A stretch of DNA of 64,000 bases from Rhizobium rhizogenes NBRC 13257 (GTDB lineage: Bacteria > Pseudomonadota > Alphaproteobacteria > Rhizobiales > Rhizobiaceae), in assembly GCF_000696095.1 (NCBI RefSeq), contig NZ_BAYX01000014.1, forward strand, positions 62,001 through 126,000, written 5' to 3'. The notes below the pieces were generated by a model. The model was not told the DNA's origin and searched no databases. It saw only the letters and a program-made list of their open reading frames with translations. This document shows positions 26,221 through 35,172 of the stretch, one piece after another (the first letter of the stretch is position 1; each line of letters begins with the position of its first letter). The position numbers and the translations under genes were made by a program.

Positions 26221-26278
26221 CTGATATATCAGTGCGGCTTGCCATCGCAAATGTGGCGTGCCAGAAAATGATATATCG
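26221..26278 (+). promoter_or_regulatory. Paired palindromic sites, candidate GntR operators
   Basis: A perfect 12-base palindrome CTGATATATCAG at 26221-26232 and a near copy TGATATATCG at 26269-26278, with centres 47 bases apart, directly before the GntR gene. They are the likely autoregulatory sites of that protein. The second copy would fall inside the gene if the GTG at 26258 were the start, which supports the later ATG. Confidence 0.5.
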
Positions 26279-26302
26279 GCATGGACATGGGAATCGGCTG
26301 GG

Positions 26303-26917
26303 ATGCATCATTCGCAAAGCCACCTCGCCTATCTCGCCCTGGAGCACCTGATCGTTACGCTGGTGCTGAAGCCCGGTGCGCTCGTCACGGAAAAGCAGCT
26401 GATCGAACTGGCGGGCCATGGCCGCACGCCGGTGCGCGAGGCGATCCAGAAGCTCGCATGGCAGGGGCTTATCCATGTGCGGCCACGCGTCGGGCTGCAG
26501 ATCGCGGAAATCCGACCGGACGACCATATGCATGTCATGCAGGTCAGGCGCGAACTGGAGCCGATCGCCGCTTCACTGGTTGCCATCAACGCCAATCAGC
26601 AGCAGCGCGACCAGCTGGTCGAATGCGCCCGCCTAATGTCTGACTGCACCATCACGGGCGACCTGCCCGGTTTCTTCGCTGCCGACAAGACATTCGATGA
26701 AATCCTGGAAGAAGCCTGCCCGAACGGCTTCATCACTGCAGCGCTTGGCCCGGTGCAGACCCACTCGCGCCGGCTCTGGTATTCTACAGCAACGCCAGAC
26801 GGCATGGACCGGGCGATCGCGCTGCATGTCGGCGTCATCCGGGCCATTCATCAGGGCAATGCCGAAGATGCCAGCAAGGCAATGGCAACGCTGATCGACT
26901 ATCTGAGCGGCACATGA
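26303..26917 (+). CDS. GntR family transcriptional regulator (FCD type)
   Basis: 204 residues from ATG 26303. N-terminal winged helix with KQLIELAGHGRTPVREAIQK and WQGLIHVRPRVGLQIAEI, then an all-helical FCD-like ligand domain containing FFAADKTFDEILEEACPN and a late histidine (ALHVGVIRAIHQGN) as expected for metal coordination. An alternative GTG start at 26258 would add 15 residues but lies upstream of a likely operator. No metabolic gene sits next to it in the same direction, so its targets are elsewhere or only itself. Confidence 0.85.
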   Translation: MHHSQSHLAYLALEHLIVTLVLKPGALVTEKQLIELAGHGRTPVREAIQKLAWQGLIHVRPRVGLQIAEIRPDDHMHVMQVRRELEPIAASLVAINANQQQRDQLVECARLMSDCTITGDLPGFFAADKTFDEILEEACPNGFITAALGPVQTHSRRLWYSTATPDGMDRAIALHVGVIRAIHQGNAEDASKAMATLIDYLSGT

Positions 26918-26945
26918 AAAAGGCGGCCTCGCTATCGAGGCCGCC
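26917..26945 (-). terminator. Terminator of fpr
   Basis: Perfect ten-base-pair GC stem (26922-26931 with 26936-26945) with a four-base loop; on the minus strand it is followed by TTTTT. It lies 27 bases past the fpr stop and touches the end of the GntR gene. Confidence 0.85.
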
Positions 26946-26972
26946 GTTGCCTATTTCAATATCGGAGAGATC

Positions 26973-27785
26973 TCAGCCGACGAAAGCACGCTCGATCACG
27001 AATTCGGCCGGCTTGCTGTTGGCGCCTTCGTTGAGACCAGCCTTCTCCAGCAGCTCCTTGGTATCCTTCAGCATCGCCGAGGAACCGCAGATCATGCCGC
27101 GGTCGATCTCTGGATCGAGCGCCGGAATACCGAGATCGGTGAAGAGCTTGCCGTTTTCCATCAGATCGGTGATACGGCCCGTGAAGGGATAGTCTTCGCG
27201 GGTGACAGTCGCATAGTGGCGCAGCTTGTCGCCGACGACCTCGCTCAGAAGCTCGTCATTGCGGATTTCCTCCACGAGATCGAAACCATATTTCAGCTCG
27301 GCAACATCGCGGGTGGTGTGGGTGAGGATCACTTCCTCGAACTTCTCATAGGTCTCTGGATCGCGGATCAGGCTCGCGAAGGGCGCGATGCCGGTGCCGG
27401 TCGAGAACATATAGAGCCGCTTGCCCGGCGTCAGCGCGTCAAGCACCAGCGTGCCCGTCGGCTTCTTGCGCATCAGCACTTCGTCGCCCGGCTTGATGTT
27501 CTGCAGATGGGAGGTCAGCGGGCCATCCGGTACCTTGATCGAAAAGAACTCAAGTTCTTCGGCCCAGGCCGGGCTTGCGATCGAATAGGCGCGGTAAAGC
27601 GGCTTGCCGTCGACCATCAGGCCGATCATTGCGAACTCGCCCGAGCGGAAACGGAAGCCTTGCGGCCGGGTCATCGTAAAACGAAAGAGCCGGTCGGTAT
27701 AATGCGTCACGCTCAGCACCTTCTCGGCGAAAACACCGGCGGGTACAGCGGAAACAAATTCTTCGGTCTTGGCGGGGGCGTTCAT
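26973..27785 (-). CDS. fpr: Ferredoxin--NADP(+) reductase
   Basis: Flavoprotein of 270 residues that moves electrons between NADPH and ferredoxin or flavodoxin. Visible are the FAD motif RAYSIASPAWAEELEFFSIK, the pyrophosphate motif MFSTGTGIAPFASLIRD and the C-terminal FVG tail of the bacterial subclass. ATG start 27785. The gene is the next one downstream of the siroheme/sulfite reductase operon on the same strand, about 240 bases away; since that reductase has no flavoprotein partner, Fpr plus a ferredoxin is a reasonable electron source for it. That link is inference. Confidence 0.93.
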   Translation of the reverse strand: MNAPAKTEEFVSAVPAGVFAEKVLSVTHYTDRLFRFTMTRPQGFRFRSGEFAMIGLMVDGKPLYRAYSIASPAWAEELEFFSIKVPDGPLTSHLQNIKPGDEVLMRKKPTGTLVLDALTPGKRLYMFSTGTGIAPFASLIRDPETYEKFEEVILTHTTRDVAELKYGFDLVEEIRNDELLSEVVGDKLRHYATVTREDYPFTGRITDLMENGKLFTDLGIPALDPEIDRGMICGSSAMLKDTKELLEKAGLNEGANSKPAEFVIERAFVG

Positions 27786-28025
27786 TCGGTCTCAGATCCC
27801 GTATTCGTCGTGTGGGCGTCGGTCTTGGCAGTCTGTGTCTGGCGAGGCTGATATTACACTATAGTGCGGATTTAAAGGCATTCTATTCCATCCTGCAGCA
27901 CCAGCATAAAATATGCGTATTATACTCAAGTTTTATGCGGTCCTGCAGGTCATATATAGTCATCGCCAGGAATGCGACAATCCGATGAAAATCCTATGCC
28001 GCAATTCCTGGAATAAAGAGCCGAA

Positions 28026-28538
28026 TCAGGCCGTCTTGGCCGCCTGGCGGCGCCAGCTATAGGTCTCGCCGCCTTCGGCAGGCCGGGCCGTCGGCTGATA
28101 ATAATGCGGAATACCCGGCAGGCGATTTTCCGAAAGTCGCTTCAGCGCCGTTTCATTGGTGACCGCGCAACTGTCGATGCCGACGCGCAGCATCAACGGA
28201 ACCTGGTCGATCAGCACATCGCCGACCGCGCGCAGTTCGTTGGCATAGCCGAGCCGCTGACGCAGCAGCGAGGCATGGCTGAAGGCGCGACCATCGCTGA
28301 AAGCAGGGAAAGCCACGGCAACGATGGCCAGCCGATCGAGATAGGGCTGCAGCTTCGTCACATCATCGGCCGGCTTGATCACCACGCCGAGGCCGATATC
28401 ATTGCTTTCCTCAGCCTTGGCGATCAGGTCATCTAGGCTCAGCAGCGGCTTCTGCTCTTCGGTCGCCTTCAACTCCTCGGTCTCGATAACCCAGGGATCG
28501 TTCTCGACAAAACCGGTCTCGCGCCAAATCTTCGTCAT
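28026..28538 (-). CDS. DUF934 family protein of the sulfite reductase operon
   Basis: 170 residues. Two nearby ATG codons are in frame; I take 28538 because AAGGAG sits six bases before it, giving MTKIWRETGF. The family usually accompanies siroheme sulfite/nitrite reductases and has been called a probable accessory of sulfite reduction, but no activity is established. Characteristic stretches are VIKPADDVTKLQPYLDRLAI, FSDGRAFSHASLLRQRLGY and ELRAVGDVLIDQ. Last gene of the operon, ten bases after cysI. Confidence 0.85.
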   Translation of the reverse strand: MTKIWRETGFVENDPWVIETEELKATEEQKPLLSLDDLIAKAEESNDIGLGVVIKPADDVTKLQPYLDRLAIVAVAFPAFSDGRAFSHASLLRQRLGYANELRAVGDVLIDQVPLMLRVGIDSCAVTNETALKRLSENRLPGIPHYYQPTARPAEGGETYSWRRQAAKTA

Positions 28539-28548
28539 GGTCATCTCC

Positions 28549-30222
28549 TTACGCAGCTTCGGCCGAAGCCGAGCCGTAGAGCGCATCCTTGAAGGGCTGC
28601 GGCCCAACACGCCGATAGGCATCGAGGAAGATTTCGGAGGGATCGAGGCGCAAGCCCAGATAGGTGTCGACGATCGTCTCGATTGCGTCGGTCACCTTGT
28701 TCGGCTCGAAACCACGGCCGATGATTTCACCGATCGAGGTATGTTCGTCGCCGGAGCCGCCGAGCGTGATCTGATAGAGTTCCGCACCCTTCTTCTCGAC
28801 GCCGAGCAGGCCGATATGGCCGACATGGTGATGTCCGCAAGCATTGATGCAGCCGGAAATCTTGATCTTCAGTTCGCCGATCTCCGCCTGACGCTCAGCC
28901 GAGCCGAAACGCGTGGAGATTTCCTGCGCGAGCGGGATCGAGCGGGCATTGGCGAGCGCGCAATAGTCGAGCCCGGGACAGGCAATGATATCCGTGATGA
29001 GACCGGCATTGGCGGTTTCAAGCCCGGCGGAAACGAGGCCGCGATAGACGGCTTCGAGATCGGCGAGCGCCACATGCGGCAGGATCAGGTTCTGTTCATG
29101 GCTGACGCGGATTTCGTCGAAGGCATATTCCTCGGCGATATCGGCAACGACATCCATCTGCGCATCCGAGGCATCGCCCGGAATACCGCCGATCGGCTTC
29201 AGCGAGATCGTCACCATGCCGTAATCGGGGTTCTTGTGCGGCTGCACGTTCTGCTGCACCCAGCGGGCGAAGTCCGGATCGGTCTTCTTCCAGCGAGCGA
29301 GGCTTTCCCAGCCTTCGGCGCGCTGTGGCAGTGCCGGCGGAGCGAAATAGGCCGAGATCGCCTGAACGTCAGCCTCGGGGAGCTTCAGCTCCGTGTCCTT
29401 CAGCTTGGCAAACTCGACCTCGACCTGACGGGCAAGCTCTTCGGCACCCGTTTCGTGCACGAGGATCTTGATGCGGGCCTTGTACTTGTTGTCGCGGCGG
29501 CCATGCAGATTGTACACGCGCATAACAGCGGTCGTGTAGGACAGCAGGTCCTCTTCCGGCAGGAAGTCGCGGATTAGCTTGGCGACCATCGGCGTACGCC
29601 CCTGCCCGCCGCCGACGTAGACGGCAAAGCCGATCTCACCCTTGTCGTTCTTCTTCAGATGCAGGCCGATATCGTGCACCTGGATCGCGGCGCGGTCACG
29701 CTCGGCGCCGGTGACGGCGATCTTGAACTTGCGCGGCAGGAAGGAGAATTCCGGATGGACCGAAGACCACTGACGCAGGATTTCAGCATAGGGACGCGGA
29801 TCGGCGACTTCGTCAGCCGCAGCACCGGCGAAATGATCGGCGGTGACGTTGCGAATGCAATTGCCCGACGTCTGGATCGCATGCATTTCCACAGAGGCCA
29901 GTTCAGCGAGCACGTCCGGCATATCCGACAGCTTCGGCCAGTTGAACTGCAGGTTCTGACGGGTGGTGAAATGGCCGTAGCCACGGTCATAGGTGCGCGC
30001 GATATGGGCGAGCATACGCATCTGGCGCGAGCTCAGCGTGCCATAGGGAATGGCGATGCGCAGCATGTAGGCATGCAGCTGCAGATAGACGCCGTTCATC
30101 AGACGCAGCGGCTTGAACGCATCTTCCGCGAGTTCCCCCGAAAGGCGCCGCTGTACCTGATCGCGGAACTGGGCAACGCGTTCCGCGACAAAGGCGTGGT
30201 CAAATTCGTCGTAGCGATACAT
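28549..30222 (-). CDS. cysI: Siroheme nitrite/sulfite reductase (CysI-type hemoprotein)
   Basis: 557 residues from ATG 30222 (GAGGAAG upstream; frame open further without support). Reduces sulfite to sulfide for cysteine synthesis, or possibly nitrite. The 4Fe-4S/siroheme ligands are visible as C-x5-C in CPGLDYCALA and C-x3-C in GCINACGHHHVG, and two ferrodoxin-like nitrite/sulfite repeats are present (HFTTRQNLQFNW in the first). There is no cysJ flavoprotein nearby, so a ferredoxin-type electron supply is likely. Neighbours cysG and DUF934 favour sulfite as substrate. Confidence 0.92.
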   Translation of the reverse strand: MYRYDEFDHAFVAERVAQFRDQVQRRLSGELAEDAFKPLRLMNGVYLQLHAYMLRIAIPYGTLSSRQMRMLAHIARTYDRGYGHFTTRQNLQFNWPKLSDMPDVLAELASVEMHAIQTSGNCIRNVTADHFAGAAADEVADPRPYAEILRQWSSVHPEFSFLPRKFKIAVTGAERDRAAIQVHDIGLHLKKNDKGEIGFAVYVGGGQGRTPMVAKLIRDFLPEEDLLSYTTAVMRVYNLHGRRDNKYKARIKILVHETGAEELARQVEVEFAKLKDTELKLPEADVQAISAYFAPPALPQRAEGWESLARWKKTDPDFARWVQQNVQPHKNPDYGMVTISLKPIGGIPGDASDAQMDVVADIAEEYAFDEIRVSHEQNLILPHVALADLEAVYRGLVSAGLETANAGLITDIIACPGLDYCALANARSIPLAQEISTRFGSAERQAEIGELKIKISGCINACGHHHVGHIGLLGVEKKGAELYQITLGGSGDEHTSIGEIIGRGFEPNKVTDAIETIVDTYLGLRLDPSEIFLDAYRRVGPQPFKDALYGSASAEAA

Positions 30223-30241
30223 AAACTTCCTCGGGGCTTCC

Positions 30242-30556
30242 TCAGACTGCAATAAATTCAGGATCGGCCGCAGCATAGCCCGGCGCGTATTCCATGGTGG
30301 GACCTTCGGCGCGGATGCGCTCGCGCAGGCGCAGCGGCCAAAGCTTGCCGCCGGTTTCCTGAACTTCGATCAGGTTGACGTCGACAACCTTGTTATCGGC
30401 GTAAGCCTGCTTGCCGATCGCCTCGAGCGCGGCCTCGGCCTCGGCGTGACGCGCAACCAGCGACTCCTGCAGGGACGTTACCCACTCGCCATTGGCATTC
30501 AGCCAGACGGCGACGCCATCGGTCAGCCTATTAGCGGTCAGAACCTTGTCGACCAT
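30242..30556 (-). CDS. DUF2849 family protein
   Basis: 104 residues from ATG 30556, with AGGAG eight bases upstream. It sits between cysG and cysI, 4 bases after cysG, and this position is kept in relatives as I recall. Sequence is a small alpha/beta-looking domain with TANRLTDGVAVWLNANGEW at the start and PLRLRERIRAEGPTMEYAPG near the end. No known activity; the context ties it to siroheme-dependent sulfur reduction. Confidence 0.85.
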   Translation of the reverse strand: MVDKVLTANRLTDGVAVWLNANGEWVTSLQESLVARHAEAEAALEAIGKQAYADNKVVDVNLIEVQETGGKLWPLRLRERIRAEGPTMEYAPGYAAADPEFIAV

Positions 30557-30560
30557 GGGA

Positions 30561-31997
30561 TCAGCTCCTTGCAAATTCTTGAGCGGCGGCCTCCTGACGG
30601 ACCAGCGGCTCGGACTGTTCGAAATTGGCACCAGCGACGGCTTCGCCGATGATGACCATGACCGGACCGCTCAACTCGTCGCGATGTTCCAGATCCGGCA
30701 GATCTTTCAATGTGCCGTGCATCAGGCGACGGTCGCGACGGCTGGCATTCTCGATGACGGCAACCGTGGTCTCGGGCGGAAGCCCGGCTTCCATCAGACG
30801 GCCGGCGACGGAAGCGGCAACCGTGCGGCCCATATAGACAGCGATGGTTGCACCCGAAATAGCAAGGCTTGCCCAATCCGGCAGAACGTCGCCGGTCAGG
30901 TCATGGCCCGTGGTGAAGACCAGCGACGAGGCAACACCGCGCAGTGTCAGCGGCAGTTCGAAATCAGCGGCGGCGGCGAAAGCCGAGGTAATGCCCGGAA
31001 CGATCTCATAGGTAACGCCGGCGGCGCGCATCGCGGCCATTTCTTCGCCCGCCCGGCCATAGACCAGGGGATCGCCGGATTTCAGCCGCACGACACGCTT
31101 GCCGTCGCGGCCAAGCTGCACCAGCAGGTCGTTGATCTCTTCCTGAGATTTCGTATGGCAGCCCTTGCGCTTGCCGACCGAAAGGCGCTCGGCATCGCGG
31201 CGCCCCATGTCGACGATCGCCTGCGGCACGAGCGCGTCATACACAATGACGTCCGCTTCCATCATCACGCGCTGGGCACGCAGCGTCAGCAGGTCTTCAG
31301 CACCAGGACCGGCACCGACCAGCCAGACATGGCCTTCGACCTTGTGGGCCGAGTGCAGCAGGCTATTGGCGGCATGTTCGGCTTGCGGCAAGTGACCGGC
31401 ACTGACGGCATCGGCAACAGGGCCTGAAAAGAAACGGCGCCAGAAGACGCGGCGGGCGACGCCGCGCGGCACCAGGCGCTCAACGGGCTTGCGGTAACGC
31501 GTCGCCAGTTCCGCAAGCTTGCCGAGCGAGGGCGACAGCATCTGGTCGATCTGCGCACGGATCATCTGCGCCAGCACAGGACCGGCGCCTTCGGTGCCGA
31601 TGGCAACGGCGACTGGAGCGCGGTTGACGAGTGCCGGGGTATAGAAATCGCAATAGTCGGGCTGATCGACGGCGTTTGCCGGAATTCTCTCGACACGCGC
31701 CGCGTCAACGATCGCGCGATCGGCCTCCGCATCGCCAGTGGCGGCAAAAACCAGGGCAGCGCCCTTGACCTGATCCGGAGAGAAAGCGGTACGCACGGTT
31801 TCGATGCGATTGGCGATCAGGAAGGCATGATAGTCCGCTTCCGGCGCCGTGGCATAGGCAACGATCTTCGCCTGCGTGTTCATCAGAAGCCGCGCCTTGG
31901 CGAAAGCTTCATCACCATTACCGAAGACAGCCGTGATCCTTCCTTCCACGCGAAAGAAAGCTGGAAACACCGAGAGCTGGTCAGTCCTGGGAGGCAT
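30561..31997 (-). CDS. cysG: Siroheme synthase (precorrin-2 methyltransferase/dehydrogenase/ferrochelatase)
   Basis: Multifunctional enzyme that makes siroheme from uroporphyrinogen III, the cofactor of the reductase encoded downstream. 478 residues from ATG 31997. The N-terminal CysG(B) part has a variant NAD region (FFRVEGRITAVFGNGDEAF in place of the usual GGGxVA motif) and VDQPDYCDFYTPALV; the C-terminal SAM methyltransferase part has VGAGPGAEDLLTLRA, VVRLKSGDPLVYGRAGEE and GITSAFAAAA. First gene of the operon cysG-DUF2849-cysI-DUF934. Confidence 0.94.
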   Translation of the reverse strand: MPPRTDQLSVFPAFFRVEGRITAVFGNGDEAFAKARLLMNTQAKIVAYATAPEADYHAFLIANRIETVRTAFSPDQVKGAALVFAATGDAEADRAIVDAARVERIPANAVDQPDYCDFYTPALVNRAPVAVAIGTEGAGPVLAQMIRAQIDQMLSPSLGKLAELATRYRKPVERLVPRGVARRVFWRRFFSGPVADAVSAGHLPQAEHAANSLLHSAHKVEGHVWLVGAGPGAEDLLTLRAQRVMMEADVIVYDALVPQAIVDMGRRDAERLSVGKRKGCHTKSQEEINDLLVQLGRDGKRVVRLKSGDPLVYGRAGEEMAAMRAAGVTYEIVPGITSAFAAAADFELPLTLRGVASSLVFTTGHDLTGDVLPDWASLAISGATIAVYMGRTVAASVAGRLMEAGLPPETTVAVIENASRRDRRLMHGTLKDLPDLEHRDELSGPVMVIIGEAVAGANFEQSEPLVRQEAAAQEFARS

Positions 31998-32292
31998 TAT
32001 CGTTCCACTTCGAGATTGCCCGAATATCGCCTTTGCAGCCATAAGATTGAAGAAACAGAAATTCTAATGCCTCGGCAAGTCCGTATTCTTTTGCTCGACA
32101 TCTCGCCGATTTGAGCAAAACTCACCAGAAGCCCCGACACAAGATAAATACAGGAAATCTATAGACTTTTAAGACTTTTCAGTACCGAAGATAGATTTAT
32201 TGCCTGTGGCCAACAGTGTCTATACGTCATTTGCGCATTCCGCCACGCTGGCAATGCCGCTAAGCTAAGAGAAAATCCTCGGAGTACGACGC

Positions 32293-32880
32293 TTGTCCAC
32301 AAACACCATTGCCACCCGCCTTCTCGATGTCATGGAACAGGATATCCTGCCACTGACGCAAAAAGGCGTTGCCGCCGGAAACAAGGTATTCGGCGCGGCG
32401 ATCCTTCGCAAGTCGGACTTGTCGCTGGTGGTCGCTGAAACCAACAACGAGCTGGAAAATCCGCTCTGGCACGGCGAAGTGCATGCGCTGAAGCGTTTTT
32501 ACGAGCTTGGCGACAGGCCGGCGACCAAGGACCTGATCTTCCTGTCGACCCATGAGCCCTGTACCATGTGCATGTCGGCGATCACCTGGGCCGGCTTCGA
32601 CAACTTTTATTACTTCTTCAGCCATGAGGATTCCCGCGACGCTTTCGCGATTCCGCATGACTTGCTGATCTTGAAAGAGGTCTTTGGGCTGGAGCCCGGC
32701 GGCTATCGCCGGCAGAACGCCTTCTGGAACAGCTTTGCCATTGCCGATCTGGTCGAGACGGAAGAAGATCCGCTGAAGACGGCACTCAAGGAACAGACCG
32801 CACGTATCAAGGCCGCCTATACCGCGCTTTCCGATAGCTACCAGTCGTCCAAGGGCGACAACGACATTCCGCTGAATTGA
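32293..32880 (+). CDS. Nucleoside/cytosine deaminase-family protein
   Basis: 195 residues, start TTG with GGAG eight bases upstream. The zinc site of the cytidine-deaminase-like fold is visible: HGEVHAL supplies His and the proton-relay Glu, and HEPCTMCMSAITWAG supplies two Cys. It differs from TadA in the long C-terminal part and in the aromatic stretch FDNFYYFFSHEDSRDAF. Substrate unknown; guanine- or cytosine-type deaminases are the closest general class. It precedes mazG on the same strand by 25 bases, which would fit a nucleotide-salvage or clean-up pair. Confidence 0.82.
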   Translation: MSTNTIATRLLDVMEQDILPLTQKGVAAGNKVFGAAILRKSDLSLVVAETNNELENPLWHGEVHALKRFYELGDRPATKDLIFLSTHEPCTMCMSAITWAGFDNFYYFFSHEDSRDAFAIPHDLLILKEVFGLEPGGYRRQNAFWNSFAIADLVETEEDPLKTALKEQTARIKAAYTALSDSYQSSKGDNDIPLN

Positions 32881-32905
32881 CCAAGGCCGGACCACAGAGA
32901 TCCCA

Positions 32906-33742
32906 ATGGAAGCATCACGAGACATATCCCGCCTGATCGAGATCATGGCGGCGCTGCGCAATCCTCAGACCGGCTGCCCCTGGGACATCGTCCAGACCTT
33001 CGAGACGATCAAGCCCTATACGATCGAGGAAGCCTATGAGGTTTCCGATGCAATCGAGCGCAAGGACATGGACGATCTCTGCGACGAACTCGGCGATCTT
33101 CTGCTGCAGGTGGTGTTCCACGCCCGCATGGCAGAGGAAGCCGGCGACTTCTCCTTTGGCGACGTCGTTGAAGCCATCACCCGCAAGATGATCCGCCGGC
33201 ATCCGCATGTCTTCGCCGTTTCCGGCGCCGACACGCCCGATGCGGTGAAGCTGCAATGGGACGAGATCAAGGCCGAGGAGAAGCGTGAGCGCACAGAGCG
33301 CCGGGCAAAACGCGGCATCTCAGAGGATTTCAAGACGGGCTTCCTCGGCTCCGTACAGCGCTCATTCCCGGCTTTGACCGAGGCGCTGAAACTGCAGGAA
33401 CGCGCCGCCAAGGTCGGCTTCGACTGGTCCGCGCCGGAGCCGATCCTCGACAAGATCGAAGAAGAGATCGATGAATTGCGGGTGGCGCTCGCGAGCGGCG
33501 ACAAGGCCAAGGTCAGCGACGAACTCGGCGACCTCATCTTCGCGGTCGTCAATATCGGCCGGCATGTAAAAACGGACCCTGAGCAGGCTCTACGCGGCAC
33601 CAATACGAAATTCCGCCGTCGCTTCAATCACATCGAGACGACGCTTGAGGCGGCAGGCGAAACGCTCGAAGGAGCCTCGCTGGAGCGGATGGAAGACATC
33701 TGGCAGGCGGCAAAGGCGATCGAAAGGCAGCTCGCCGAATAG
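32906..33742 (+). CDS. mazG: Nucleoside triphosphate pyrophosphohydrolase
   Basis: Hydrolyses NTPs and dNTPs to monophosphates, cleaning the pool of aberrant nucleotides. 278 residues with two MazG repeats. In the first, CPWDIVQTFETIKPYTIEEA and the metal-binding EELGDLLLQVVFHA-type sequence (DELGDLLLQVVFHARMAEE); in the second, KIEEEIDELRVAL and DELGDLIFAVVNIGRH. ATG start 32906. Follows the deaminase gene; converges on hflX with a hairpin overlapping both stop codons. Confidence 0.94.
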   Translation: MEASRDISRLIEIMAALRNPQTGCPWDIVQTFETIKPYTIEEAYEVSDAIERKDMDDLCDELGDLLLQVVFHARMAEEAGDFSFGDVVEAITRKMIRRHPHVFAVSGADTPDAVKLQWDEIKAEEKRERTERRAKRGISEDFKTGFLGSVQRSFPALTEALKLQERAAKVGFDWSAPEPILDKIEEEIDELRVALASGDKAKVSDELGDLIFAVVNIGRHVKTDPEQALRGTNTKFRRRFNHIETTLEAAGETLEGASLERMEDIWQAAKAIERQLAE

Positions 33743-33767
33743 GGCGCGACAACGCGCCTGCCCTATT
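33738..33767. terminator. Hairpin spanning the mazG and hflX stop codons
   Basis: AATAGGG pairs with CCCTATT and an inner CGCG with CGCG around an ACAA loop, with a two-base bulge. It includes both stop codons and stands exactly between the converging genes, so it may serve both as a bidirectional end signal. No long T run. Confidence 0.4.
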
Positions 33768-35094
33768 CCCAATCCTCGCGCTGCGGCTTCGGACCGCGGC
33801 CTAGACGCCGCTCCAGTTCCGTCGCTTCCGTCTCGGTCAAACGAACTTCCAGCTTTACGGTGCCGTCCTCGTTATCCTCACGGCTATCGACGATGGCATG
33901 ATTGTAGACCCAGGACAAAAGCGCCAGCTTGTCTAAGGGCAGCGTGATCGTCGTCTCTGTCAGGACACCGGAAAGCCGGCGACTGATTTCGTCCATCAGG
34001 CGATCGACACCCTCGCCGCTCATTGCCGATACGGCGATGACGTTTTCGGCGGTCGATGCCTTCTGGACGATGGCGTCATGCGCCTCCGGCTCCAGACGGT
34101 CGATCTTGTTCCAGACTTCGAGGATGCGCTCAGCCCCTTCCGCCTCGCCGATGCCGAGGTCGCCGAGGATCCGCATGACATCGGCGCTCTGCGCCTGATT
34201 GTCTTCGTCCGAGAGATCGCGGACATGCAGGATCAGGTCAGCTTCCAGCACCTCTTCCAGCGTGGCGCGGAAGGCGGCGACGAGATGGGTCGGCAGATCG
34301 GAAATGAAGCCGACGGTATCGGAGAGAATGACGGTACGGCCATGCGGCAGCTTCATGCGCCGCAGTGTCGGGTCGAGCGTTGCGAACAACATGTCCTCGG
34401 CAAGGACGCCGGCGCCGGTAATGCGATTGAACAGCGTCGACTTGCCGGCGTTGGTATAGCCCACCAGAGCCACGATCGGATGCGGCACCTTCCTGCGCTT
34501 GGCGCGGTGAAGCTGGCGGGTACGCACCACCTGCTCCAGCTCGCGTTCCAGCCGGATGATCCGCTCCTGCAACTGCCGCCGGTCGGCTTCGATCTGGGTT
34601 TCGCCGGGGCCGCCCATGAAGCCCGCGCCACCGCGCTGGCGCTCAAGGTGGGTCCAGCTTCGAACCAGCCGGCCCTTCTGATAGTTGAGATGCGCAAGTT
34701 CGACCTGCAGCGTGCCCTCCTTGGTGGAGGCGCGGCGACCGAAAATTTCGAGAATGAGGCCTGTGCGGTCGATGACCTTGGCGTTCCAGGCCTTTTCGAG
34801 ATTGCGCTGCTGAACCGGCGTCAGCGGATGATCGACAATCACCAGACCAGCATTCAATTCATCGAGTAGCGCGAGGATTTCCTCGATCTTGCCGGTGCCG
34901 AGCAAGGTCGCCGGGCGCGGATCGTTGATCGGTACGATGGAGCCGTTGACGATATCAAGGTCGATCGCCTGCGCCAGGCCCTTGCCCTCTTCGAGGCGGC
35001 TCTCGGGTGTGCGCGACGTTGTCGCCGCACCATCCGCCTGTGCCGAGCGCGAACGCCCCTGCTTCAGCACAGGCACGATGACAACAGTCCGCAT
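33763..35094 (-). CDS. hflX: Ribosome-associated GTPase HflX
   Basis: GTPase that splits stalled ribosomes, 443 residues. N-terminal HflX domain with LGTGKIEEI and HPLTPVQQRNLEK, the GGPGETQIEADRR linker, then the G domain with G1 GYTNAGKST, G3 DTVGFI and G4 NKID. The ATG at 35094 is the only standard start in a frame that stays open back to the hfq stop codon, 26 codons upstream, and it has only a weak ribosome binding site. It follows hfq by 78 bases on the same strand. Confidence 0.94.
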   Translation of the reverse strand: MRTVVIVPVLKQGRSRSAQADGAATTSRTPESRLEEGKGLAQAIDLDIVNGSIVPINDPRPATLLGTGKIEEILALLDELNAGLVIVDHPLTPVQQRNLEKAWNAKVIDRTGLILEIFGRRASTKEGTLQVELAHLNYQKGRLVRSWTHLERQRGGAGFMGGPGETQIEADRRQLQERIIRLERELEQVVRTRQLHRAKRRKVPHPIVALVGYTNAGKSTLFNRITGAGVLAEDMLFATLDPTLRRMKLPHGRTVILSDTVGFISDLPTHLVAAFRATLEEVLEADLILHVRDLSDEDNQAQSADVMRILGDLGIGEAEGAERILEVWNKIDRLEPEAHDAIVQKASTAENVIAVSAMSGEGVDRLMDEISRRLSGVLTETTITLPLDKLALLSWVYNHAIVDSREDNEDGTVKLEVRLTETEATELERRLGRGPKPQREDWE

Positions 35095-35172
35095 ATCATC
35101 CCGATGCTTTATGGCTTCCGGGATGATGGAATCATTTTTGGTATCGCGTGTCGTGATAACGGCAAATCCTAG

